64,000 nucleotides of DNA from Plumapathes pennacea (taxonomy: Eukaryota > Cnidaria > Anthozoa > Antipatharia > Myriopathidae): contig OZ038466.1 in the NCBI GenBank assembly GCA_964036295.1, forward strand, positions 11,814,001 through 11,878,000, read 5' to 3'. Shown here piece after piece: positions 1 through 10,484 of the stretch; position 1 is the first letter of the stretch; each line of letters opens with the position of its first letter. The position numbers and the translations under genes are program-made. The notes beneath the pieces are model-generated. The model searched no databases. It saw only the letters and a list, made by a program, of their open reading frames with translations, and was not told the origin of the DNA.

Positions 1-252
1 GAACGGTTTCCAACGCAACTGGCAACGTGAACAAAACGCGTAACTACCTAGCCTTTTGTTTGTGGGTGACTTGCGAGACAACATTTTTAGATCAGCCTAA
101 ATAAAAGAAGTCGACAAACGGAGTATTACGAGAATTGTCTGGAGAAGAGAAGGTTCAAACCCCCCCCCCCCCAAAAAAAAAAAAAACCCTCGATATATCG
201 TATTCCAGTTACATTGGAAGTTAGCAATTTGTGAAGACGTGCGTAAAATCTT

Positions 253-492
253 GGGCCCGGTTGCTCGAAAGCCGATTAAGCTAATCTAGATTTAACGAAA
301 TTCTTTCTCTCGACCTGACTGCCAATAAACTGCAGGGTTTTGTTTGAAGATGGATTAAAAAGCTTGCTCCAGCTGAAAACGTATCAAGGAAGTCGTTGTG
401 GACAAAACCTTCACATTTTCAGGCGTATAAATGGCAAGAAAGTTTAGACCTAATCTAGGATTAGCTTAATCGTGCTTTGAAAAACCGGGCCC
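253..492. mobile_element. MITE-like element with inverted ends (copy A)
   Basis: The ends are imperfect inverted repeats. The left end starts GGGCCCGGTTGCTCGAAAGC and contains GATTAAGCTAATC; the right end contains GATTAGCTTAATC and finishes AAAACCGGGCCCC. No ORF lies inside. Size and termini suit a short non-autonomous DNA element. No clear target-site duplication is visible. Confidence 0.55.
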
Positions 493-960
493 CAAAGGGT
501 ATCATTTTCAGCACTTTAGTCTGAATTAAGGTATCAATTTGGGGCCTTTAATCTGAAATACATGACCATGTAGGTCAAAAATCGCATATTGTGGTCTGAA
601 ATAGGGTCAAAGATTGCACATTTTGGTCTGAAATAGAGTAAGGGTTTTCAGTCCCGGGCTGCACACTCCCACTCAAAATTTGAAGGAGTACCCCTTTTGT
701 GATAGTGATTCTCCCAACCATTTATAAAAAAAATGTCTGAGGGAAAAAAGAAAAATTGCTGATTCCATCAAATGATCTGAGCCAGTTAGACCACATTCTC
801 TGTACAGTATGATATATATCTCTATTGAGATAATTTAATGAGAAAATTGGATTGAATCGCTAAGGAGTTAAGGGTTAAAAAGGAAAGAAACAAACTTCTG
901 ATAGGAGCTTTGTATCTTTCCCAGATTTTTACGTAAAGAATCCAGAAAAATTATATACAT

Positions 961-2916
961 TATCGGCCAAATGCTCGATGTCAGCCTGCTAAATAACCAC
1001 CTTTTATTACTATCTGTACATTCAAATCTTCGGCAAAGACTGAAGTTTTCACTTAACCTACCACACCAGTAGAAACTATACCCAAAAAATTATCGGGTTA
1101 GGGTTAGGGTTAGTTTCATCCAATCATGAGAAAACAGAAATTTTAGTACTTGGCTCTGACCATGCATCGAAACGAGAGAGGACCCCTCGAGAGGACTTTT
1201 CTGACATGTCCAACCTCAGTGAGGTTATTAAGACTCTAGGCGTTTATTTTGGTTATGACGAAAACCAAAAGGATGATTTAAATTTTCGACAAAATCTAAA
1301 ATCAATTAAAAAGATAATCAATTTGTGGAAATGGAGAGGTCTCTCCCTCTTGGGGAGAATACAAATAGTTAAAACCTTTGTCATCCCCAAGCTTATGTTT
1401 CGAGCATCGGTTACTTCAATTCCTGATGAACTAATTAAAGAGGCCAATTCAATCTGCTACAATTTTATCTGGAATGGTAAAGATAAAGTAAAACGAAACG
1501 CTCTTGTCTCTGATATTGAGAAAGGTGGCTTAAATATGCTTGATATCGACTCTATGATTCGAACAAAACGAGTAATGTGCTTAAACAAATTTCTGGAAGA
1601 CTACCCGAGTCCATGGAAGACAATTTTAAAACAGAAGTTTCTGCCAGTTGGTGGTAGTTTTGTGTTGTACTGCAATTTTGACACCTCTAAATTAAGTGTG
1701 AATCTACCAATTTATTATAAGCAATGTTTTGAAGCATGGTCAGAGCTAAATGTAAGAGAGCCAAGTTCATTTCAACAGATAGTTAATGAGATTATTTGGA
1801 ACAACAGGTTTTGTTGTATCGAAAAAAAATCTATATATCGGAGAGACATTGCAAATATGGGTTTTCTAAAAGTTGGAGATTTATTTTTGGCTAGTTCTTT
1901 TACACTTAAATCAATGCATTCGTTTATAAGCCCTGAACAAAACATCTTGATTATGAGGATTGTAAACTCGATTCCAACAAAATGGCGTTCAGTTATATTA
2001 GAAACTCCACTATGGCATTAGAAATTGAACCGATCCCTAATGTTCCAGCTATTAGGATAGAGGATAAATCGGTACCAATTCTTGATGTTTCTTCCAAACA
2101 AACATACTAGCTCTTCTTGAAGAAAAAACATATTCCGCCCACTGCCAAACAGAAATTAATGACCAAGTACCCAAACATATCCATAGACTGGAAGAAAGTG
2201 TATTTATTAGCCTTTCAAACAACCCTAAAATCTAAAATAAGAGAATTCCAGTATAAAATTCTAAATCGTATTGTGTTTACAAACGAAAAATTATTCCGTC
2301 TTGGCATTGATAGTAGAATCACCAAAATGTGCTTTCTGTCAAGGTGAAGCCGAATCCATCGAGCATTTACTCTTCTCCTGTACGATATCCAGTGAGTTTC
2401 GGAAACACGTCCTGTCCTGATTACGAGACAATAATATCTATGTGGGAACTTTGACCGAAACAGATCTGCTTTTTGGAAAATTTGATATGAAAGAGGATGT
2501 TATCTTGATCAATCATATTTTGTTGTTAGGAAAATATTATATTTACTCTAGGAAATGCCAGCCTAGTAAGCCTTCTCTTAGAGGTTTTATCGCCAGGATA
2601 GAACGTATATTTAATATTGAGCTCTATATCGCCAGGAAAAAAGACAAGCTACCTCTTCATTATAAGAAATGGGAAAAGTTAAATCACATTTTTGTTTCAG
2701 ATCAAATTGACAATTAGTAACTAGTCGGTTGTGATGAGCTTAGTTTAGTATATATTAAGTCAGCTCATAATATTATTTTCTATATTAGCCCTTAGTGTGT
2801 TTTGTGAATATGCGTCTGATCGATCTTGTTTTGTTGTTTCCTATGTGTATGTATGCATGTGAAACAATGTAAAGTGCAAAAGAAATAAAACTTGAAGTGA
2901 CAAAAAAAAAAAAAAA
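961..2916 (+). mobile_element. LINE 3' fragment with poly(A) tail, L1/Tx1-type reverse transcriptase C-terminus (copy A)
   Basis: The translated pieces at 1,206-2,021, 2,117-2,347 and 2,442-2,717 resemble the part of an L1/Tx1-type LINE ORF2 downstream of the polymerase active site. Visible are a KTEI-type segment, a LLGRIQIVKTFVIPKL helix, a FIWNGKDK segment, and a CysxxCys...His...Cys pattern around CAFCQGEAESIEHLLFSC (clear in the paralogue at 38,679). The element ends in a poly(A) run at 2,902-2,916. Frameshifts and stops break the frame, the catalytic FADD block is absent, and the element is 5'-truncated and dead. It lies in the opposite direction to the TPR-CHAT gene. Confidence 0.8.
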
Positions 2917-3778
2917 CCTAACAATTATTGCTTTCTAAATTAGAACGGCTTCAAGCAGTCATCACCAAGAGTGCTATTCTATATTTTACTGAATTCCACT
3001 TTGTCTCAGAAATTATTTTGCCTCAACTGTATTATTCCCTTATTTATCCTTTTCTCATCTATGGACTTATTATTTGGGGCAACACATACGAGACTGCCCT
3101 AGAACCTATAATTTTACTCCAGAAGAAAGCTTTAAGGATTATTAATTTCTCTAAATATAATGACCATACCTCACCTCTCTTTAAGGACTTGAATATCCTG
3201 AAATTTACTGATATTATATATTATCTTAATTGCATATTTCTCTTCAAATTTCATTCAAACAAGCTCCCGGCAGCCTAGTAACTTTTTTACAGCTATATCT
3301 TCTAGGCACAAGTATAAAACCAGACTGGCCTCTAAGAATTCATATTGTGTTCCTTCCATTAAAACCAACTATGGAAAATACAACATTCGCTTTAAGGGTG
3401 CTGTCCTATGGAATGGCATTAATGAACCCCTAAAACTTGATAGTTTCCACAAATTTAAATCTGATATCAAAAATGATATAATTGCTTCATACTAAATTAT
3501 CAATAGCTTTTCCTTCTGTTTTCTTTATTAGTTTTTGCTTCATTTTTATATTTGCTTTATTTCTGTTTTTTTTTTATGCTACTTTTATGCTTGTGTGTGT
3601 ATTTATGGTATTATATAATATAATACAACTAAATTATATTGAGCTACCTAGCTAGATTAGCTCTTAATAGTTATTCTAGGTACCTAATACCCGATCACTG
3701 TATTAATACCTATTATCTTCTCCTATGTCCTTGTGTGGTATTAATGAATAAACTTGACTTGACTTGACTTGACTTGAA
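2917..3778 (+). mobile_element. CR1/Jockey-clade LINE 3' fragment ending in (TTGAC)n (copy A)
   Basis: The reading frame at 2,928-3,278 resembles the C-terminal part of a CR1/L2/Jockey-type reverse transcriptase (LYYSLIYPFLIYGLIIWGN, then an LQKKALRIIN helix and a PLFKDLNILK segment). After a frame change a further piece runs to about 3,433. The 3' end is a tandem TTGAC repeat at about 3,750-3,777, as in CR1/L2-type elements that end in short tandem repeats rather than poly(A). The element is 5'-truncated and sits directly against the stop codon of the minus-strand TPR-CHAT gene. Confidence 0.75.
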
Positions 3779-6700
3779 TTATTTTGACTTATCAAAAATA
3801 GTCACATCTTCCCCTATGAGGGTAAACGGAGCCCAGAAACGGGGATGGCGGAACATCTCATCTTTTCTCACGGCGTTCGCGGCTATATTAAGGGATTCAT
3901 TTGCACTTTTACCGTAGGACAAGTTATTGTAGAAGTGAAGCATAAACAACAAAGTGGCCTTATCGTCAACTTCCCATAGTGTTACAAGAACTGCGCGAGC
4001 TCCTGCTCCGAGGAATGCACGAGCGATGCCAATTACGCCTTCCGTTTTGACTTCACCACGGCCGCTGTGGCAACAGCTGAGTACAACTAGCTTAGCCTTT
4101 ATGCGTTTACTTTCCAGATCAGAAATTTTCAGCATGACATCATCAACATTGTTTATATCCTTTCCAGAAGAAGGAGCAAACAAGATTTCTCCCCTTTTTG
4201 CATGTCCGTGAGATGCAATGTGAATCAAGTTGGCACGTTCAACTCTTCGAAGGAATCTCTTTTTGGTCGCTTCTTTCCCCACGAGCGGCTTAACGCTGAG
4301 CACCTTTGAAACAACCATTTCAACTTCTTTCAATGCAAAGGGTAGTCTTGGAGCAGTAATTATCTTGTCATCCATTTTTACTCTGCCGATATCGGGGTCT
4401 CCAATCACCAAGGGTCTTTCTCGTCCTGCTGGTTGTTCAGGGCGCTCTCTGATCATCTTTGCGGTCGCTAGTGAAGGAATGAATCTAACTTGTAAGGATT
4501 CCGCCGCATAGAGTCCGTTTTCATCCAAAAGGGCAGAAAATGGAACAAGAGCGAGTGGACCTTCCGGGACGATGACTGCTTGCGAACCCACTACATACTG
4601 TCGCGAAGTCCCAAGAAGAACTTGATACAAAACTTTTAGCAGATGGTTCAACTCTGACTCGTTTGACTTTTCAGGATTGCCAGAATTGTCCGTTTGACCT
4701 CTACGTACTGAGATTGTCAACCTGGCTACTTTCTTGTCTTTTAGCTGAGACACCACTGGATTTGAAAAAGCAAAATCTACATGCATTGCTGCAGAATCTA
4801 CAACGGATACTGGCTTCTTCCTGGTGAATTTCAATACTTCTTCTGAGTAAAGAAATGACAGTGAACGATCTTCGTATATGTCAACCATTCTACCTGGCGC
4901 TTTCATCAACTCCGTGACTTTGTTAACCAGGACCTTAACAAACCTCTCACACATAGTAAAGTCCTTCATGGAATGCTCTTTGGAATGTACCACTTCAGTC
5001 ATATCATGTTCCCAGAACAGTATGTCTGAATTTTGTTGTATCATCCAGGTGCTAATAGCAGAACCTAACGAGAGAAAAATGACTGTGCTTCCCAGAATCT
5101 TGACCACTTTACGGATTTCATGGACGGAAAGAATGGCTTTAGAAATACATCTATAGTTCAGGAGATTGCCTGTATAAATAAGTTCATTTAACGCTCGTGA
5201 ACGTCCTCTTTCGGCGTAAATAAGAGCTTCATCTCTTTTCTTTCGTGCTAAAAGAATTTCAATCAATGCCTTACAGTTTTGGCTAAAAACGTCCATTATA
5301 GAAACTTTATATTCATCCTTCACTGGAACATTCTGAAACAACTCATCGAAACATTCGGTAAATTTCCTTAAATTCGTTTCCGCCTTGTCGTACTGGCCAA
5401 GAGATTGAAAGCAGCATCCAAGGTGGCCATAAGCTGCTGCTTCTCCATTCTTGTCCCCAATCCCTTTTGCGATAGTCAGAAACATTTCCTGATATTTAAC
5501 AGCCTTCTCGTACTGGCCAAGAGAGTCAAAGAAACATCCAAGGTTGCCATAAGCTCTTCCTTCTCTATTCTTGTCCCCAATCTCTTTTGCGATAGTCAGA
5601 AGCATTTCGTGATATTTAATAGCCTTGTCGTACTGGCCAAGAGATTGAAAGCAACATCCAAGGTTGCCATAAGCTGTTCCTTCTCCATTCTTGTCCCCAA
5701 TCTCTTTTGCGATAGTCAGAAGCATTTCATGATATTTAATAGCCTTGTCGTACTGGCCAAGATATTGAAAGCAACATCCAAGGCTGCCATAAGCTGTTCC
5801 TTCTCCATGCTTGTCCCCAATCTCTTTTGCGATAGTCAGAAGCATTTCCTGATATTTAATAGCCTTGTCGTACTGGCCAAGAGAGTGAAAGCAACATCCA
5901 AGATTGCCATAAGCTGCTGCTTCTCCACTCTTGTTCCCAATCTCTTTTGCGATAGTCAGGCGCATTTCGTGATAATTAATAGCCTTGTCGTACTGGCCAA
6001 GATATTGAAAGCAACATCCAAGGTTGCCATAAGCTGTTCCTTCTCCATTCTTGTCCCCAATCTCTTTTGCGATAGTCAGGCGCATTTCCTGATATTTAAT
6101 AGCCTTGTCGTACTGGCCAAGAGAGTCAAAGCAACATCCAAGGTTGCCATAAGCTCTTCCTTCTCCGTTCTTGTCCCCGATCTCTTTTGCGATAGTCAGA
6201 AGCATTTCGTGATATTTAATAGCCTTGTCGTACTGGCCAAGATATTGAAAGCAACATCCAAGGTTGCCATAAGCTGTTGCTTCTCCATTTTTGTCCCCAA
6301 TCTCTTTTGCGACAGTCAGAAGCATTTCGTGATATTTAATAGCCTTCTCATACTGGCCAAGATATTGAAAACAACATCCAAGGTTGCCATAAGCTCTTCC
6401 TTCTCCATTCTTGTCCCCAATCTCTTTTGCGATAGTCAGGCGCATTTCCTGATATTTAATAGCCTTGTCGTACTGGCCAAGAGAGTCAAAGCAACATCCA
6501 AGGTTGCCATAAGCTGTTCCTTCAGCATTCTTGTCCCCAATCTCTTTTGCGATAGTCAGAATCATTTCGTGATAGTTAATAGCCTTGTCGTACTGGCCAA
6601 GATATTGAAAGCAACATCCAAGGTTGCCATAAGCTCTTCCTTTTCCACTCTTGTCCCCAATCTCTTTTGCGATAGTCAGGCCCATTTCCTCATATTTAAT

Positions 6701-9469
6701 AGCCTTGTCGTACTGGCCAAGATATTGAAAGCAACATCCAAGGTTGCCATAAGCTGTTCCTTCTCCATTCTTGTTCCCAATCTCTTTTGCGATAGTCAGG
6801 TGCATTTCCTGATATTTAATAGCCTTGTCGTACTGGCCAAGAGATTGAAAGCAACATCCAAGGTTGCCATAAGCTGTTCCTTCTCCATTCTTGTCCCCAA
6901 TCTCTTTTGCGATAGTCAGAAGCATTTCCTGAAATTTAATAGACTTCTCGTACTGGCCAAGACAGTGATAGGAACATCCAAGGTTGCCATAAGCTGTTCC
7001 TTCTCCATTCTTGTCCCCAATCTCTTTTGCGATAGTCAGAAGCATTTCGTGATATTTAATAGCCTTGTCGTACTGGCCAAGATATTGAAAGCAACATCCA
7101 AGGTTGCCATAAGCTGCTGCTTCTCCACTCTTGTCCCCAATCTCTTTTGCGATAGTCAGGCGCATTTCCTGATATTTAATAGCCTTGTCGTACTGGCCAA
7201 GAGAGTCACAGCAACATCCAAGATTGCCATAAGCTGCTGCTTCTCCACTCTTGTCTCGAATCTCTTTTGCGATTGTCAGGCGCATTTCCTGATATTTAAT
7301 AGCCTTGTCGTACTGGCCAAGAGATTGAAAGCAACATCCAAGGTTGCCATAAGCTCTTCCTTCTCCATTCTTGTCCCCAATCTCTTTTGCGATAGTCAGA
7401 AGCATTTCGTGATATTTAATAGCCTTGTCGTACTGGCCAAGAGATTGAAAGCAACATCCAAGGTTGCCATAAGCTGTTCCTTCTCCATTCTTGTCCCCAA
7501 TCTCTTTTGCGATAGTCAGGTGCATTTCGTGATATTTAATAGCCTTGTCGTACTGGCCAAGAGAGTCAAAGCAACATCCAAGGTTGCCATAAGCTGTCCC
7601 TTCTCCATTCATGTCCCCAATCTCTTTTGCGATAGTCAGGCGCATTTCGTGATATTTAATAGCCTTGTCGTACTGGCCAAGATATTGAAAGCAGCATCCA
7701 AGGTTGCCATAAGCTGTTCCTTCTCCATTCTTGTCCCCAATCTCTTTTGCGATAGTCAGGCGCATTTCCTGATATTCAATAGCCTTGTCGTACTGGCCAA
7801 GAGATTGAAAGCAACATCCAAGTTTGCCATAAGCTGCTGCTTCTCCATTCTTGTCCCCAATCTCTTTTGCGATAGTCAGGCGCATTTCGTGATATTTAAT
7901 AGCCTTGTCGTACTGGCTAAGAAATTGAAAGCAACATCCAAGGTTGCCATAAGCTGTTGCTTCTCCATTCTTGTCCCCAATCTCTTTTGCGATAGTCAGA
8001 AGCATTTCGTGATATTTAATAGCCTTGTCGTACTGGCCAAGAGATTGAAAGCAACATCCAAGGTTGCCATAAGCTCTTCCTTCTCCATTCTTGTCCCCAA
8101 TCTCTTTTGCGATAGTCAGAAGCATTTCGTGATATTTAATAGCCTTGTCGTACTGGCCAAGAGATTGAAAGCAACATCCAAGGTTGCCATAAGCTGTTCC
8201 TTCTCCATTCTTGTCCCCAATCTCTTTTGCGATAGTCAGGCCCATTTCCTCATAGTTAATAGCCTTGTCGTACTGGCCAAGATATTGAAAGCAACATCCA
8301 AGGTTGCCATAAGCTGTTCCTTCTCCATTCTTGTTCCCAATCTCTTTTGCGATGGTCAGGTGCATTTCCTGATATTTAATAGCCTTATCGTACTGGCCAA
8401 GAGATTGAAAGCAACATCCAAGGTTGCCATAAGCTGTTCCTTCTCCATTCTTGTCCCCAATCTCTTTTGCGATAGTCAGAAGCATTTCGTGATATTTAAT
8501 AGCCTTGTCGTACTGGCCAAGAGATTGAAAGCAACATCCAAGGTTGCCATAAGCTGTTCCTTCTCCTTTCTTGTCCCCAATCTCTTTTGCGATAGTCAGG
8601 TGCATTTCCTGATATTTAATAGCCTTGTCGTACTGGCCAAGAGAGTCAAAGCAACATCCAAGGTTGCCATAAGCTGTCCCTTCTCCATTCATGTCCCCAA
8701 TCTCTTTTGCGATAGTCAGGCGCATTTCGTGATATTTAATAGCCTTGTCGTACTGGCCAAGAGATTGAAAGCAGCATCCAAGGTTGCCATAAGCTGTTCC
8801 TTCTCCATTCTTGTCCCCAATCTCTTTTGCGATAGTCAGGCGCATTTCCTGATATTCAATAGCCTTGTCGTACTGGCCAAGAGATTGAAAGCAACATCCA
8901 AGGTTGCCATAAGCTGCTGCTTCTCCATTCTTGTCCCCAATCTCTTTTGCGATAGTCAGAAGCATTTCGTGATATTTAATAGCCTTGTCGTACTGGCTAA
9001 GAAATTGAAAGCAACATCCAAGGTTGCCATAAGCTGTTGCTTCTCCATTCTTGTCCCCAATCTCTTTTGCGATAGTCAGAAGCATTTCGTGATATTTAAT
9101 AGCCTTGTCGTACTGGCGAAGAGAGTCAAAGCAACATCCAAGGTTGCCATAAGCTGTCCCTTCTCCATTCTTGTCCCCGATCTCTTTTGCGATAGTCAGG
9201 CGCATTTCGTGATATTTAATAGCCTTGTCGTACTGGCCAAGAGAGTAAAAGCAACATCCAAGGTTGCCATAAGCTGTTCTTTCTCCATTCTTGTCCCCAA
9301 TCTCTTTTGCGATTGTCAAGCACGTTTTAAAATGTTTAAAGGCCTTGTTATAGTTTGCAATAGAATAATAGTTAGTACCGAATTCATTATGAATTTGTCT
9401 TTGAAGTTCCTTGTTTTTGTTCACTTCTGCGAACTTTAAAGAGATGAAGAGAGCCTGTAGTTTGTCCAT
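3779..9469 (-). CDS. TPR-CHAT protein (TTC28-like), 1,896 aa, 33 TPR units
   Basis: A single uninterrupted exon, starting at the first ATG at 9,469. Residues 1-32 form a short cap. About 33-1365 is an array of 33 TPR units of 40 residues each (120-bp DNA period), built on AYGNLGCCFDSLGQYDKAIK followed by a YHEMLLTIAKEIGDKNG half, like the 40-residue TPRs of LGN/TTC28. A helical linker with an ERGRSRAL motif follows. The CHAT domain (about 1590-1890) has VIVPEGPLALVPFSALL, the catalytic His1754 in HIASHGH, Cys1800 in VVLSCCHSGRG, and GIARAFLGAGARAVLVTLWE. CHAT is a caspase/separase-superfamily cysteine peptidase fold; an active enzyme is inferred from the intact dyad. No signal peptide or membrane segment is obvious, so it is probably intracellular. 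Substrate and ligand are unknown. A LINE abuts the stop codon, so the 3'UTR must run into repeat DNA. Confidence 0.93.
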   Translation of the reverse strand: MDKLQALFISLKFAEVNKNKELQRQIHNEFGTNYYSIANYNKAFKHFKTCLTIAKEIGDKNGERTAYGNLGCCFYSLGQYDKAIKYHEMRLTIAKEIGDKNGEGTAYGNLGCCFDSLRQYDKAIKYHEMLLTIAKEIGDKNGEATAYGNLGCCFQFLSQYDKAIKYHEMLLTIAKEIGDKNGEAAAYGNLGCCFQSLGQYDKAIEYQEMRLTIAKEIGDKNGEGTAYGNLGCCFQSLGQYDKAIKYHEMRLTIAKEIGDMNGEGTAYGNLGCCFDSLGQYDKAIKYQEMHLTIAKEIGDKKGEGTAYGNLGCCFQSLGQYDKAIKYHEMLLTIAKEIGDKNGEGTAYGNLGCCFQSLGQYDKAIKYQEMHLTIAKEIGNKNGEGTAYGNLGCCFQYLGQYDKAINYEEMGLTIAKEIGDKNGEGTAYGNLGCCFQSLGQYDKAIKYHEMLLTIAKEIGDKNGEGRAYGNLGCCFQSLGQYDKAIKYHEMLLTIAKEIGDKNGEATAYGNLGCCFQFLSQYDKAIKYHEMRLTIAKEIGDKNGEAAAYGKLGCCFQSLGQYDKAIEYQEMRLTIAKEIGDKNGEGTAYGNLGCCFQYLGQYDKAIKYHEMRLTIAKEIGDMNGEGTAYGNLGCCFDSLGQYDKAIKYHEMHLTIAKEIGDKNGEGTAYGNLGCCFQSLGQYDKAIKYHEMLLTIAKEIGDKNGEGRAYGNLGCCFQSLGQYDKAIKYQEMRLTIAKEIRDKSGEAAAYGNLGCCCDSLGQYDKAIKYQEMRLTIAKEIGDKSGEAAAYGNLGCCFQYLGQYDKAIKYHEMLLTIAKEIGDKNGEGTAYGNLGCSYHCLGQYEKSIKFQEMLLTIAKEIGDKNGEGTAYGNLGCCFQSLGQYDKAIKYQEMHLTIAKEIGNKNGEGTAYGNLGCCFQYLGQYDKAIKYEEMGLTIAKEIGDKSGKGRAYGNLGCCFQYLGQYDKAINYHEMILTIAKEIGDKNAEGTAYGNLGCCFDSLGQYDKAIKYQEMRLTIAKEIGDKNGEGRAYGNLGCCFQYLGQYEKAIKYHEMLLTVAKEIGDKNGEATAYGNLGCCFQYLGQYDKAIKYHEMLLTIAKEIGDKNGEGRAYGNLGCCFDSLGQYDKAIKYQEMRLTIAKEIGDKNGEGTAYGNLGCCFQYLGQYDKAINYHEMRLTIAKEIGNKSGEAAAYGNLGCCFHSLGQYDKAIKYQEMLLTIAKEIGDKHGEGTAYGSLGCCFQYLGQYDKAIKYHEMLLTIAKEIGDKNGEGTAYGNLGCCFQSLGQYDKAIKYHEMLLTIAKEIGDKNREGRAYGNLGCFFDSLGQYEKAVKYQEMFLTIAKGIGDKNGEAAAYGHLGCCFQSLGQYDKAETNLRKFTECFDELFQNVPVKDEYKVSIMDVFSQNCKALIEILLARKKRDEALIYAERGRSRALNELIYTGNLLNYRCISKAILSVHEIRKVVKILGSTVIFLSLGSAISTWMIQQNSDILFWEHDMTEVVHSKEHSMKDFTMCERFVKVLVNKVTELMKAPGRMVDIYEDRSLSFLYSEEVLKFTRKKPVSVVDSAAMHVDFAFSNPVVSQLKDKKVARLTISVRRGQTDNSGNPEKSNESELNHLLKVLYQVLLGTSRQYVVGSQAVIVPEGPLALVPFSALLDENGLYAAESLQVRFIPSLATAKMIRERPEQPAGRERPLVIGDPDIGRVKMDDKIITAPRLPFALKEVEMVVSKVLSVKPLVGKEATKKRFLRRVERANLIHIASHGHAKRGEILFAPSSGKDINNVDDVMLKISDLESKRIKAKLVVLSCCHSGRGEVKTEGVIGIARAFLGAGARAVLVTLWEVDDKATLLFMLHFYNNLSYGKSANESLNIAANAVRKDEMFRHPRFWAPFTLIGEDVTIFDKSK
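5400..9360 (-). repeat. 120-bp tandem array coding for 33 TPR units
   Basis: The same phase (for example GCAACATCCAAGG) recurs every 120 bp from 5,411 to 9,251 with no length variants, giving 33 units. Variation concentrates at a few codons: the residues after GCCF (DS, QS, QY, HS, YS), the YHEM/YQEM position, and the residue before LTIAKE (L, R, H, F). The repeats are otherwise nearly uniform, consistent with concerted evolution. Confidence 0.95.
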
Positions 9470-9957
9470 AATAGGTGTGTGGTGTTTCTGATCCTGTTAA
9501 AGTAATTAAGACCTTTGATGAGCTTAGGAGTGTATCTTCCTTAATCTAGTTTATGAGTACGTATTTCAGCAATAATCAAACAAGAAGTATGAGCCGAAGT
9601 AAGAGCCACAAGGAAGATTTTAGAACTATTGTCCTAATTTTTTTAGGTTCAGCCTGCAATCACGGATCGATCAAAATTATTGGGATGACTGATTACAAGT
9701 TTACCTCCCAGTTTTTCTTTGTTCGACCTATGCCTGCACAAGGAGCCTACATTGGGACATTTTGTACTGGTAAGCTGATTTCTGTGCTTCTCTTCTGGGT
9801 TTACATTTTCTCTGATGTACATACATTTTTACTACCATCAGCGAGGTTTGTTCCAGTATTCTACTTTGAATCATTTTGTAACTTCCTGTGATCAAGACGG
9901 TCACCGTCTTACACTTGGGGTGCGCGCGTTCGATTGACCGTGTTCCGGAGTAGGAAC
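9470..9957. other. 5' flank of the first TPR-CHAT gene
   Basis: Upstream region of the minus-strand gene. The plus-strand open stretch at 9,553-9,891 is not kept in copy B (a TGA interrupts it near 51,156), so I read it as noncoding. A 5'UTR splice acceptor is possible on the minus strand just upstream of the ATG (TTTAACAG), but nothing proves it. No confident promoter element was seen. Confidence 0.4.
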
Positions 9958-10035
9958 TACCCTGGTCCCAGAGGTTTTCTAATCCTCCGAACGAGCACTG
10001 AGCCGCGGAGCGGCGAAACCTCTGGGACCAGGGTA
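9958..10035. mobile_element. 78-bp TIR element with 9-bp target-site duplication (copy A)
   Basis: Perfect 20-bp terminal inverted repeats (TACCCTGGTCCCAGAGGTTT) at 9,958-9,977 and 10,016-10,035 are flanked by the direct repeat AGTAGGAAC at 9,949-9,957 and 10,036-10,044. The 9-bp duplication fits Mutator-like elements. It is too short to code for anything, so it is a minimal MITE. Confidence 0.85.
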
Positions 10036-10225
10036 AGTAGGAACCAGCTAAAATGATCCAAATATTTTTTTGTTCTGTGAGAAATTGTTTTCAAAACCTT
10101 CACGCTGACATTTCGAACAGCTCCCGATACAACTTGACATAATTCAGCTCCAAAAAGGAATTATCAATCAGTATTGCTATTCCTATTCCGGAATAAATCC
10201 AATTGAACGCGCCCTTACTGGTTTA

Positions 10226-10484
10226 TTTATGCTGGGCCTCAGGGCCCAGCATACCCCTGGTGGAGGAGGGGGGGTGGGGGGGTACTCCTCGGGTTTTCGT
10301 TTTGCCCCCTAAAATGGGCGTGGCTCGAGCATATTTTGACCCTAAAAGGTACCAAAGAGAAACGGCGCTTGTAGCTGACACTTCCGGGCACTCTGTTTAC
10401 ACTCAGCCATTTGTTCTTGTTGTTCGTTTGTAATCTGAGATGCAGCGACATGCGACTGCTATTATAAAACCGGAAACGGAAGTT
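10226..10484. mobile_element. Truncated repeat element with palindromic end (copy A)
   Basis: It begins with the palindrome GCTGGGCCTCAGGGCCCAGC, then a G-rich stretch and a block with GACCCTAAAAGGTACC. In copy B the same block continues for a further 240 bp with related CCTAAGCGGTACC motifs. Here it is cut at 10,484 by the 1.72-kb deletion. There is no credible ORF. Confidence 0.45.

Noticed and set aside
5405-9439. 1,344-codon plus-strand open frame opposite the TPR array
   Set aside because: It follows from a 120-bp period divisible by 3 with a stop-free unit. The sense strand has TPR and CHAT signatures, the antisense has none.
9553-9891. 112-codon open frame upstream of the first TPR-CHAT gene
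   Set aside because: The paralogous sequence in copy B is interrupted by a stop and shows no constraint on the frame.
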